The notes beneath the pieces were generated by a model. The model saw only the letters and a program-made list of their open reading frames with translations. It searched no databases and was not told the origin of the DNA. From Prosapia bicincta (taxonomy: Eukaryota; Arthropoda; Insecta; Hemiptera; Cercopidae), in the NCBI GenBank assembly GCA_036971475.1, contig JBAIZL010000001.1:112500850-112564849 (forward strand): a stretch of 64,000 nucleotides of DNA, given 5' to 3'. The translations under genes were made by a program, and so were the position numbers. Positions 12,028 to 23,425 of the stretch are shown piece by piece; the first letter of the stretch is position 1, and every line of letters starts with the position of its first letter.

Positions 12028-12860
12028 TTAAAAGCAGGTTTTCGATAGTATCAAAGAGTATGTGTGATTTGTATTCTTTGTTCGTTTGATATGTGTGTAC
12101 TTTGTGTGTCTGTAAATCTCATATTGTTCTTGTGTGTTGAGAGGTGGTCCTTTTTTGTTGATGTGTAGGATTTCTAGGTTATGGTGAATGTCTGTGTATT
12201 TGTGTCCTGTTTCTTTTATGTGATTGTAAAATGTTGAGTTGGTGTTTTGTTTGTGTTCCTCGACTCTTTGTTTAAAACTGCGACCTATTTCCAATGTATA
12301 ATTTGTTACATTCGTCGCGGTTCAGTTTGTATAAGCCTGGTGCTTGTAGTTTATCTTTGTTGTTGGTGTTGTGTTGATTTTGTATTGTAACTTGTTATTA
12401 GTTTTGTATTTTATTTTGTACCCTATTTTTTTGAAATTTGCGGCTATTTTGTTTGTTGTTTTGTTTGTGGTAATTTGATGTATTTGTTTTTACTGTCTGT
12501 AGTGTTAATTTTAGTGTCTTTTTGTATTTTGTACCATAGTTTGTCTATTATTGTGATGTTCTTTCCATTTGTGTAGGCTAAATATTTAATTGTGTCTAAT
12601 TCTTTATTTATGTTTTCTGTGGTTATTGGGACTTCTTTAAGTCTATGGAGCATGGATCTGAAGGCAGCGTGTTTGTGTTTGATAGGGTGATTTGAGGTGT
12701 TGTGGATAAGTGTGTCTGTCGTTATAGGTTACATGTAAATGTTAAAGCTGTGTTTTTGTGTGTGGATTTTTGTATGATTAGGTCAAGGAAGTTTAGGCAT
12801 CGGTTGGTTTCAATTTCTGAAGTAAAGAGGAGATTTGTGTGTATGTTATTAGTGAAGGTA
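12028..12860 (-). pseudogene. PLE polyprotein C-terminal part: RT end plus GIY-YIG endonuclease
   Basis: PLEs encode an RT fused to a GIY-YIG nuclease. On the minus strand, about 12850-12740 reads a segment with TSEIETNRCLNFLDLII, typical of the PLE RT C-terminal region. A frameshift follows, then SNHPIKHKHAAFRSMLHRL (about 12695-12640) and the linker TIKYLAYTNG with IDKL. Degenerate sequence with stops precedes PGLYKLN and CNKLYIG (about 12345-12295), the GIY and YIG halves. One more frameshift leads into GRSFKQRVEEHK and FYNHIKETGHKY (about 12290-12190), and the frame ends LNTQEQYEIYRHTK before the stop at 12028. The order and motifs make the family secure. Multiple breaks mean it is not functional. 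Confidence 0.8.
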
Positions 12861-13243
12861 ATAACAAAAAATTATTTCAGTTACTTTTTAATACATTATT
12901 ACCCTAATTTTAAAAATACTTAACTAAGTGAATACGTAATTTCTTACTTGCTGACGCGTTTCAAAACATTCGTTCCTTTTACGAAGCTAACCCTCTACTC
13001 AATTTAAAAATAGTTTAATCAGTGAATTCCATATGATTAAATCATGCAACTTCAAATTATTACAATTAAGATAAATAAATAAACATAACCTATGAGTTAA
13101 TAAAGCTGTTCTACCACATAACACATTACATAGGTTATCAGTTATAGCATTTATATTGTTGCAAATATATAACTCATCCTATGCTATCAATTATAATAAC
13201 TTATAATCAACTATAATAAATTGTTTCTTTAAACTCAATTATT

Positions 13244-13246
<3 letters not shown>
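12861..13246. other. AT-rich non-coding sequence
   Basis: Nothing recognised between the truncated PLE end and the (TA)n tract. Confidence 0.6.

Positions 13247-13284
<38 letters not shown>
13247..13284. repeat. (TA)n microsatellite
   Basis: Uninterrupted alternating TA of about 38 bp. Confidence 0.95.
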
Positions 13285-13288
<4 letters not shown>

Positions 13289-14003
13289 ACATCAAATGTC
13301 ATGTAGGCCTACCACAAGTTAACAGAAAATTTATTTGAATTTAATGGATGAATAAAACCTATCTTATTGACGATTGAAAATTTAAACCCGATAAATATAT
13401 ATATGTGATTGTGTACAAATAAAAGGAATTAAAAACAACATTTGTAATAGAAATACCTTAATTCTTTATTATTGACACAATATCGACTGACTTCATCATC
13501 TGTGTCATTCTTTCAAGTCTTATTTCTCCAGAGATCTTCGTTTCCTTTAGAGACGATATTCCCCGTACTCGTAGATAGCGCATTCCTCTGTTATTTGATT
13601 TCGGTCAATTCTACATCTATAATTAGGAAAGCATTTAATTCAAATATGAGGGTCCCACTCCCTTCAGAGACGCAACAGAACCTGCATTTGTCCTTGAGCT
13701 CAGCGACCCTCTTTGGGGAAATAACCTCTAGCGTCGGTCTTTCACTTTCTTATAACCAATTTCGGCTAGAAAATTCTTGAATTTTTTTATCCTCTTCTTT
13801 CTAGCTGGAACGGAACGATCCTATTCCTTTTTATACAGATAAGACTGCGTAAAGGAGAAAGCACCTGGAAGGAAGTTTCACATGTTAGTAGGTTACCAAA
13901 CACTAAAGTTGAGATCATTTGAAGGAGATTATTTTCGAAATTATTCAACCTGTATAAAAGAGGTATATATTTCACACTATTATATTAAATAATTGTAAAT
14001 AAC

Positions 14004-14006
<3 letters not shown>
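13285..14006. other. Non-coding sequence with unassigned short open frames
   Basis: The plus frame at 13472-13780 and the minus frames at 13594-13752 and 13787-13975 overlap. The minus run at 13594-13752 includes KCRFCCVSEGSGTLIFE, which superficially resembles the start of a zinc-finger-associated domain, but it lacks the rest of that domain and ends at a stop. No gene is called. Confidence 0.4.

Positions 14007-14062
<56 letters not shown>
14007..14062. repeat. (TA)n microsatellite
   Basis: Uninterrupted alternating AT/TA of about 56 bp. Confidence 0.95.
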
Positions 14063-14065
<3 letters not shown>

Positions 14066-14383
14066 GATTCATTCCTAACAAAATTACCATGAAAACTTTG
14101 ATAAATATTACTTAAAGCTAAATAATTCTTAAATATGTATCAATGCAGTTTAAATTTATGTTCAACCCAAATCCAACGTACTTATTTTGTTAAATATATA
14201 AATTAGATGTGGGATATTAAAAACTTGAAGTAATTATTTTTGTTTTGTGGCATGCAGTAGTTATTTCTTATTTTTAATTAACACTTTATACTTCACAGAA
14301 ATATAATTTTCAAAACAGGTTAGCAACAATTACCAAAATTATTTATATGAAATTTAATATATTTTAAAAATGTATTTACATAA

Positions 14384-14387
<4 letters not shown>

Positions 14388-14441
<54 letters not shown>
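14388..14441. repeat. (TA)n microsatellite
   Basis: Alternating AT of about 54 bp, about 50 bp before the 167-bp satellite array. Confidence 0.95.
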
Positions 14442-14447
<6 letters not shown>

Positions 14448-14488
14448 AACATATATAAATTTATATAAATTAACCACACATGGTGACT

Positions 14489-15482
14489 GATCCAGTGTAG
14501 AATATGATAGCAAGTAGTTTTTAGATAAATGGTTATATATTAAATTGGAAATTTAAGGAAAAAACGACAAAGATAGCTTCACTATTTTTAATGTCAGTTT
14601 AGTGTTGTAAATCAGTGTTGGAACGCGCAGGAATAATAAGGGTGTATTCCAGGGTGATCCAGTGTAGAATATGATAGCAAGTAGTTTTTAGATAAATAAT
14701 TATATATTAAATTGGAAATTTAAGGAAAAAACGACAAAGATAGCTTCACTATTTTTAATGTCAGTTTAGTGTTGTAAATCAGTGTTGGAACGCGCAGGAA
14801 TAATAAGGGTGTATTCCAGGGTGATCCAGTGTAGAATATGATAGCAAGTAGTTTTTAGATAAATAATTATATATTAAATTGGAAATTTAAGGAAAAAACG
14901 ACAAAGATAGCTTCACTATTTTTAATGTCAGTTTAGTGTTGTAAATCAGTGTTGGAACGCGCAGGAATAATAAGGGTGTATTCCAGGGTGATCCAGTGTA
15001 GAATATGATAGCAAGTAGTTTTTAGATAAATAATTATATATTAAATTGGAAATTTAAGGAAAAAACGACAAAGATAGCTTCACTATTTTTAATGTCAATT
15101 TAGTGTTGTAAATCAGTGTTGGAACGCGCAGGAATAATAAGGGTGTATTCCAGGGTGATCCAGTGTAGAATATGATAGCAAGTAGTTTTTAGATAAATAA
15201 TTATATATTAAATTGGAAATTTAAGGAAAAAACGACAAAGATAGCTTCACTATTTTTAATGTCAGTTTAGTGTTGTAAATCAGTGTTGGAACGCGCAGGA
15301 ATAATAAGGGTGTATTCCAGGGTGATCCAGTGTAGAATATGATAGCAAGTAGTTTTTAGATAAATAATTATATATTAAATTAGAAATTTAAGGAAAAAAC
15401 GACAAAGATAGCCTCACTATTTTTAATGTCAGTTTAGTGTTGTAAATCAGTGTTGGAACGCGCAGGAATAATAAGGGTGTAT
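14489..15482. repeat. 167-bp satellite array, six units
   Basis: The word gatccagtgtag recurs at 14489, 14656, 14823, 14990, 15157 and 15324, giving an exact period of 167. The last unit breaks off after gggtgtatt at about 15482. Units differ by only a few substitutions (for example ataaatgg in unit 1 against ataaataa elsewhere, and tagcct for tagctt in unit 6), so the array is young or homogenised. Each unit contains a GC-richer ggaacgcgcagg segment in an otherwise AT-rich monomer. Confidence 0.97.
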
Positions 15483-17293
15483 TTATTTGCTTAGTTAAAA
15501 ATAATTCTGTGTACAAATGTAAGGAAAAGTTTGACATACGTAGGAGTTAAAGAACTAATGAAAGTAGGGTGTACCAGCAAAAGCCGTTAGCCAAACGTTT
15601 ACTCTTTCTAATATTTAAAAGGTTAAACTCTGATTTGCTGAAATACAATTAGGAGGGATAAAATGTCGGCTCTTCAAACGGGAAGACATTGGTGAAGGCT
15701 AAGTTGGTTAGGCTTTGAGCTTCAAGTTAGTACAGATGATTTTGCGAGACTAGTACAAGATTAAAGAAGGAAGTGTTTGTTTGTGTAAGACGGATAATTA
15801 AGGAGGATTTTAAAGACATAAAGAAGAGTGGTAAGACCTTGTATATGAAGAATTAATAAATATAGCTACGAGTGTAATGTATAAGTAATGTATTAAAGAG
15901 AAAGACGTTTAGTCAATATTGAAAATACCACTGTGGTATTGCATCAATGTGAAGTCAAAAATCCACCGGTGGAATCCAAAAGATTCTCAACACGTAAGTA
16001 CAACAAGCATTATTAGATTTGATTTTTAGTGAAACACAAAGAATTAGTAACTTAGTCAATTTCTTATAAATTTGAATTATTTCTGTTTACAAAATTTAAT
16101 TAAGTTTTTCTCATAGTACCCCAATGTACACTAAAAAAGATACCTAATAACGACCCCTAAGATTAAGGAGTAAATAACATTGCATTTTAATAGATTGTAT
16201 TAAAGAACAGGAGACCTCAAGAGTCCGTCTTTGTATTACAGCTTTGTGCTAGTTAATAAATTAAAGATTGTAATTAAATTTTCTTTGTATTTAAAAGCAT
16301 AAGTTGTAACTCACTTAATGTTAGTTAGAATAAATAGAAAGTTATTGAATTAATATGCTGCTTCATTTATTTATCAAGCTAAAGGAGTGGATATAGGTAA
16401 AAAAAGGTCGTTAAAAATATTTTATAAATGATCAAAATCTCTATAATATGTATATATATATCGGCAAAAGTGATATTATATAGAATAATAGTAGACAATG
16501 TGAAGGGATTCATTTTATTAATCAGTACAATACAACCTAATACATATATCTATCTAATTTCAACATCATATTATTATGTTTACATTTTAAAATAAGTTTT
16601 ATTGATTATGTAAAACGTTCGACCACTACGTTTACAGTAATTAATTAAAGTAAACATGGGTGCTCCAGCAATTAAGGAATAAGTTCCTAAACGAGATAAA
16701 ATTAATGTTTTAGAAAAAACTTAATTTTTATGTAATAAAGGTAAATCTTTGAAATTAATTATGTATAATTATTACATTTATATACTATAGACTATAGAAA
16801 GGATCAATATTTGTATGATCTATTTGCACTGGAAACCACATTCGCCTGAAGGGAAATTCGAACGTTAGCGCTGTATTCCCTTGCGAAGTCGGGTGCGTTG
16901 TACTTTCAGTTTTACGACATTGATCCCCCCCCCCTTATCTCTGCATCTTCTCTTTGATGGTTTTAACATTTTACTTCCTTTGTTGAGTTTTCTAGTTTAT
17001 TTTTATTCAACAAATAAACAGATCTTTAATTTATTCAAAATTTAAACTTCTACAACATTTAAACTATATAGCTTTCGAGTATAGATATTAGTTGTATTAT
17101 AGAGGCTATTATAAATTTGATCACCTTCTGTTTTATTTTAATTTTATTAAACATATCTTATAAAACAGAATAAAAAAGTATATGTAATACACACGAAGGA
17201 AAGGCATGTGTGGACCAAATGAAATATGATTGCATTTATAGTAGTAATAATTAGGGGAATTTAACCATTTGATTTTCAAAACAGAAGTTAAAG
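15483..17293. other. AT-rich sequence with one dispersed-repeat segment
   Basis: No coding domain is seen. A GT-consistent donor (cac|gtaagt near 15994) follows a slightly GC-richer stretch, but no exon can be argued. The block at 16138-16215 is shared with 56412-56500 (see that entry). Confidence 0.5.
16138..16215 (+). repeat. Dispersed repeat, copy 1 (pair with 56412-56500)
   Basis: aataacgacccc, gagtaaataacat, ttgtattaaa and gaacag...ctcaa occur in the same order and spacing as at 56412-56500 (aataacgaccc, gagtaaataacaa, ttgtattaaa, gaacaaa...ctcaa). The family is unknown. Confidence 0.55.
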
Positions 17294-17365
17294 CTGGGTA
17301 GTTGAGTGGTCAAGTCCGGTAATCAATTTACTACTAAACAAAAGGTCTGAAGTTCGATGCCACTA
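17294..17365 (+). repeat. tRNA-derived SINE head (or tRNA pseudogene)
   Basis: An A-box-like tagttgagtggtc (17299-17311) and a B-box-like agttcgatgcc (17351-17361) lie about 50 bp apart, the spacing of an internal RNA polymerase III promoter. The stretch resembles a decayed Leu/Ser-type tRNA but will not fold as an intact tRNA. SINE origin is more likely. The downstream body is not recognised. Confidence 0.5.
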
Positions 17366-20300
17366 GCTAAAATATTTCCATGTACTTTTCATCACAGAGT
17401 CAGCTCGTGGTCTAAAAATCCAATAGGTCAGCGAACAAATCATTAGGCAGTTCCTGTTTTTAACTGTACAAAATATTTCATGATTTGCATATATTCTCAT
17501 TTAATATTTTACAACATATTAAAACCATTTTTACAATTATGGCAACTTAATATATAAACTTTGGTAAAACTATGAAATAGATGGAGTGTATAATTTTATA
17601 TCTAACCTAACAGGAATTATTTCAGACTTAATTGTGGAGGTAAACAAATGTAAATTTAAAAACTAAAGTGGGGAACGATAAGCACAAGCATAGAAACCCT
17701 AGAAAAGAATTAAAAAATCCCATTCAAATGATTAGTAAAACAAGTATATTACAATATTAAAAGTAATTGAGAAAGATAAAAATCAATATAAAACTTAAGC
17801 AAATATTTTTTTTCTTAAAGGCATTTTGGATTTTTTTTCAGGATGGAATTAATAATTAAGAAGTGGGTAACGTTTCTTATACTAATTGCAAAACGAAACT
17901 ACACATAAGTGATACATTTTGATGACAAAGTTATAAAATAAAAAATATTTTCCTTTCCTTTTAAAAGTCTAATTAAAACAATAAACTTGTAAACTTTTAT
18001 TTAAAATTTATTTAAATGTTTTAAAAACAAATATTAATACCCCTTAAGCGGTAATAAACTGTAGGTTTTGCTATGGTGTGTTGTAAAGGACTTGAGTAGT
18101 TCTAGTTTTAAAATCTATTATTAAATTACCGAATGAATAATAAATTAAAATTAAAAATTCTAAAAGCAATTTGGAATAAAATAAAAACTTATAAAAGCTT
18201 TATTACTTTAAAATTTGTATTTTTCTATTTTGATGAACAATATCGTTTCTCTTTAAATAATCCATTATTCTGTGCCTTTACAGGCAATCATTTTCCTGGG
18301 GTTTCAATAATGTTTCGGACTTTATTTTAAATTTCTCGAAGTACTTTTCAAGAGATTTGAAAACTATAGAAAACCCAGCCTTCGACTATCGATGCCGAAA
18401 ACTGCCATGACTTTCAGTGGGTCTTTGGCATTGCAGCTTTGAATAATTTATAATGAGCTTGAGTTACACATTTTATAACAATTTATAGACGAATACTTAA
18501 TTCCTAGTTACTGTAACTAATCCCAGGTTAGGTAAGTGTAGTGTACAAAGTTTGTATTAAAACCTCAGGGGCCCATTGTGACAAAGCTTATCTCTTAAGT
18601 TTGCAAGATAGTAAACCTACTTGAATTGTAAATGTGCCATTAGAGAGCCCCCGAGTGGCAGTGGTTGTAAAGTTTGACCTTTACACGTACAAGACAATAT
18701 TCATTCCTTTATACATAACGCAGTTGAATAAAACTAAATCTTTGTATGTACTGTAACATATATATATCTTCCATAAGTAAGCTAACCTTGTAATCGGGGT
18801 TTGCTTCGCTACTGGTGTAAAACGCCACGGGTTATAAAATATTGCTGCTAATTTATCAGTAATGCATTTAGAAATGAAACAAAATTCTAGAATAATTCAA
18901 TATTTTGTACAAAGTCCCTCGTACTAAACCCCAAAAAATTATATTTAAGGCGTTTCACTGTTGCATCTAATTTTTATTCTGTTTAAAAAAAAACACTCAT
19001 ATTTATAATAATTGTAAATATAAAATAAAAAGTAACTAAAATAAAATTTTTCTTTGTTGATTACAGTAGGTGATGACTTGAAATATTCAGTTTTCAAATT
19101 ACTTGTTAGTCATAAGAAGTGATTGAAAACGAGCGTGCCTTTAATACGGCTTCTTGTATCGGGTTATTGAGCCATAAAATATCCTGAAGTGAAATACTTC
19201 AAAATTGTAAACACTTTAATAGCATCACAATGTTACATTGGTATAGCATACGTTGTCGATCCGTTGGATATATATACGCCTTACATAAGCTTTCAAAGTT
19301 ATAAAATCTCATTAACAAACAAATATAAACCTCAGTTTATCAAGGCCTTAAGTCTTCCCATATTCTGAGTGGATCATTAGACTCAATGAATGCGGTATTA
19401 AGAGAGCCCGGCTTAAGCTGGAATTTATAACGACGGTAGAAGTTTAACCGTCTGAGAGGAAATGGGAGCCATCATTGGAAAATGCGCTGTCCTGGAATTA
19501 CACGGATTACTTTGTCTTTTTCGATGACCTGTATTACAGTACTTTTGCTCTGTCCTAGTATGTAGACTACTTCTATTAGGGTAAGGGATTGTGACTAGCC
19601 ATTTCAGCAAATGCCGATTAGTACACTATCACATAACAACTAAATTATAGATAATAAGATATTTAGAGGTTTTCAAATATTTTTCATTAATATTTTCGTA
19701 CATTTTTAATTATAAAAAATTAAATATTCATAAAATCAATATATAATAGATAAGAAATGATACGTAAGAACCCACATTAATAATTAGGCCAATTTTTAAA
19801 AAAATAATAGACTGATGAACTTGAATCAAACCGGAGAGCATAGTTATCTACCGATGCTTTAGTATTTCTAGGTGGCTTAGGCCTAAGAAATATGATGTTG
19901 ATGAAAATATACATTTTATCTAATACATGCCGAATCACGAATATGCAAACTATGTGTGCACTCAGTGTAAACTTGCACAATAGAGACTATAGCTCATTTG
20001 TTTTACCAAACCTTCTAACTGTTCCCAGACATTCTCAGGAGCTTTTCTGGCCGATGTTAACTAACAAATTTACTTCGGAAAACCTTCCTCCTTCCCATTT
20101 GCTACACAGAAGTTAAACTATTTTTGGTTAGCTCGACTTTCAAACGTTTGCCATAGCTTTCATCCTACTATGTTTTTTTTGTAGAAGCACTGACAATATT
20201 CTGACATTAAAGAAATATTAAAGAGACATTAATAAGTGTTCCATAACGTCTCTTTGGTGAGCATGACTTGTTGGCCATATTCACACATCCTATTAAATAA

Positions 20301-21634
20301 TTCAAGGTCAGTATTTCACAATTTAGTTACAAAACAATGAGCATTGCTGAAACAATATTCTCTGAATTGTTGTCATACGTCTACAACTAGTGTAACTGGA
20401 CATTCCCATGTTCTTCGAAAATTTAACCCAAATAGAAAAATATCGGAAAATATTTATTGTATTCTAGAGCTAAGAGAATGTTTGGGAGACATTTAATGAC
20501 TGTTACCATACTTAAGGGAAACTCAACGCAAGAAGAAAGAAGTATTACTTATGTTTAAATGCAATGAGAATGCTGGCAGCAACATCACCTGAAACTCTCA
20601 TTATATCTATAACCGAAATTAATGTAGATTTTACGTTTAAGTGAAACCTAACTTGGATCATATCCTTAAACATCCCAACTCTCTCATGTCTGAAGTTCAA
20701 CTTGTGTTAAGCAGTTGAATCATTTTGAAAATAATTCTTTTCTTTTATGAAATAAAGTAGTTTTAAAAAAGTATTGGAGAGTAAAAAAAACTATAAAATT
20801 AAAGTATAAAATTGTATATGTTATAAAACGTATACATACGTTTAACGTACATACGTATAAACGTATAAAACGTATATATATATATATGTATAAACTGTCT
20901 AGTTTTTGTTTCTGGGTTACTTTAGGTACAAATGAACATAATACTCACATATAGTAAGAAACGTAGGTTGGGAAAACATATTTTGGAAAATGTGAATGTA
21001 CCATAACATGAAAAACGCATAATTAAATTAAATTGTTTTAGAGTTACACTTTTCCATATCTGTGGCTATAGTTTGCATTTAAGAAAAGAAACTTCTAGCG
21101 TATATAAGGCTCTGTATAACCGTTAAGTAAATAGTCAAGGTTTTTTAAAACTTTTTATACAACAATTAAATTCCGGAGTTTTGTAAAGAGTTATAAAGGG
21201 ATATTTCTGCAGTGTTTATTAAAACGTATAAAATCTATATCGCTAAAGGCCAGTGTTATTTTATTTTAAAGCTTTTAATTCTTTAAAGTTCAGATACGTA
21301 TTCTCCATCTACAAAATAAAATCTATTGCAAATTACATTTCTAGTGTGTTACATTTTATGACTTTATTTATTATGAATAAATTTTAAAAATACTAAATTC
21401 TTTTAAAATTGTTTCATTCCATTTTTAATAATGTTTATCTATGATTATTGTTATAATTTTAGTCACTGGGAACTAAAATTGGGCTTTGGTATCAGAACTT
21501 ATAAACAGCCATTACTTTTGTTTTATGTATAATGATATTTTTTGATTTTTTTCGAATAATAGGTAAGTTAGTAAATCGAATCGATAGAAACCTCTAATGA
21601 TATATATATACTCCACCCATCCAAGTCCGTCCAT
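17366..21634. other. AT-rich non-coding sequence
   Basis: No gene is defined. A second, weaker SINE-like head lies at 18645-18700. Local acgtata repeats with a short TA run occur at 20820-20895. One 101-nt exon-like stretch at 19457-19557 is discussed in the findings. Other open frames of about 60-75 codons lack motifs. Confidence 0.5.
18645..18700 (+). repeat. Possible degenerate tRNA-derived SINE head
   Basis: ccgagtggcagtggttgtaaag resembles an A-box region, followed by gcctttacacg-like and acaag text as in arthropod tRNA SINEs. The B box has decayed (acaatattcattcc). Evidence is weaker than for 17294-17365. Confidence 0.3.
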
Positions 21635-23425
21635 CAGACAAGGACGTTCATCGGTTGACCAATTAGTTTTGTTGGAGTCAGCCATTCTGAATGCTTTTCT
21701 CTTGCGACAAACACTCGTCGTTGTTTTCTTTCACCTATAAACGGTATATGATATGGCATGGAGAAGTTGAATTCTGAACATGTTGAAATCATGTGGAGTA
21801 TACAAGGTAACATTCTTGTATGCGTTAAGAATTATTTGAACAAAAGTTCTTCCTGCGTACGACTGGTAAACACAATTCTAACCTCTGCGAACTAGGGAAT
21901 GCTGTATCACAGGGTGGCATTCTGAGTGGAACTCTGATTGGCATTGCCATTAACAGTGTCACTTCAAACTTACAGTCTTCGGTTCACTGTCCCCTTTTTG
22001 TAGGCGATTTTGGTATATATGGGGATGAAAGTAGTATGACAACAGGGGTATGATCCTTTTAATTAATTGTTAATAGATTGTAAGAATGGACCAAATCTAC
22101 AGGAAATATCCAGCCTTCTCGTTGGGGTTGGGGAACCATATATTTTATGGCGACGTCAAATGCTTCAAATATCATATTACACTGGTATTGAAGCAAACCT
22201 ACCATCCGGCATTAAAAACAGTTTTTCTTAACTTCCTAAGGATGGTTACGATATGCGTCAACGACCGATTGCTCCTTTCGGAATAAGAACGATGCTCATT
22301 CTTAATGACTAAAGTTTAGAGCTTCCACCTATATTCGAACGAACACTCCTCCATGGATAATAAAAATGCTCAATTTTGATTTTACATTGTCCGGGTATTT
22401 AAAACACAAGACTCCTGAAGTTATTTATCATCAGGAGTTTTTGCTAGCAAACAACGTATGATTTCTTTCACTGTTGTTTCTAAACTGAACAATGAGGTAG
22501 GATACTCCATTAATGTATCAGGACGCATCTACACCTACGTATGGCTTCATCCTGTAGTGTTTTCACTGCAGAGCTTTTGCCATTTTAAGCAAAATCTATT
22601 AACATCTATTCCATCGGCAGAATCCCACTATCTTGTGTGTTCCGATTCCCAAAGTGCCATGCAAGTGATTCAGGAAATGTACGATAATAATTCTTTAGTT
22701 AGAGACATCCTGTGCTCAATACACAGGCTCCAATTACGTGGCGTCTAGGTGTCCTTTTGATGAGTGCCTGGTCACTGCGGCATAATCGGGAACACGAAAG
22801 CAGACGAAGGGGAGAATGCAAGATAAAGAGTGATTTATTGGTTGAATCGAATGGAAAATGGCAACTATGACTGGAAACAAGTGAAGAATCATCATGAATA
22901 CTGTCCGTCCATTGGGATCTTGGGTTCGTTCGAATCTTATAAAGTAAGCGAACTCGTTTTTGCATCGGTCACTCCAAGTTAACGCGTGAGGAATCACAAC
23001 TAAGTCAGTTTTGAGGAGGTACTGTGAAGCATAATCTGTTTGAGTGTGATGATTTGCCCGAGATTTTCCATCGTTACAATCTTAGAGAGATTTTACAGGT
23101 GGTGTTAGGAGACGATGCCGTGGTTTTTGCCCGTGTCATCGAATTTCTACGCTACCTAAATTTATGTAATATTATTTAGTATTGTGTTGTTTAGTTTTAG
23201 TTAGGCAAAGTTAGAATTAGGATAAACTAATTCTTTAATTTTAATTTTAGCTTTCATGTTTGGCTTCATAAAGCCTAGTGTAACCTTTGGCCTTAAGTGA
23301 AGTAGTAGTAGATATTAGCAGCTAGACATTTATTTTTGGTTAGTATTTGTCTGTATTAGGAGGTCTAGTCATAGAGCTTTTTATAAGCCGATGATAACCA
23401 CACAAGCGGAAAAGAAAATAAATAC
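21635..23425 (+). pseudogene. RNase H-bearing LINE (I-superfamily-like), copy A: RT to 3' end
   Basis: A decayed ORF2 read through many frameshifts. RQGRSSVDQLVLLESA (about 21640-21690) and YDMAWR (about 21750) are RT fingers/palm. LGNAVSQGGILSGTL (about 21893-21940) and FVGDFGIYGDE (about 22000-22030) follow, the latter replacing the FxDD catalytic box, so the active Asp pair is lost. LGNHIFYGDVKCFK and LRMVT (22125-22250) are thumb sequence. An RNase H region follows (22490-22800) with LVCSDSQSAMQVI and PGHCGIIGNTKADEG. The end reads AVVFARVIEFLRYLNL (about 23120-23165), and a 3' tail with gccgatgataacc and degenerate poly(A) ends at about 23425. Copies B and C are the same family. Class I/Nimb/LOA-type is inferred from the RNase H. 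Confidence 0.85.

Larger units (their letters stand above)
11879..12860 (-). mobile_element. Penelope-like element (PLE) remnant, copy 1
   Basis: The 3' half of a PLE, read on the minus strand from 12860 downward: end of the RT region, linker, GIY-YIG endonuclease, stop at 12028, then an untranslated tail to about 11879. The tail is shared with copy 2 at 35117-35340, where both contain the aagcttactgag and ttttcgatagtatcaaa words. The 5' part of the element is absent beyond about 12860. The coding strand is A/C-rich, unlike the surroundings. Confidence 0.8.

Noticed and set aside
13594..13752. Zinc-finger-associated-domain-like start (KCRFCC...) on the minus strand
   Set aside because: Only the first Cys pair is similar. 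The downstream Cys pair and usual spacing are missing and a stop follows.
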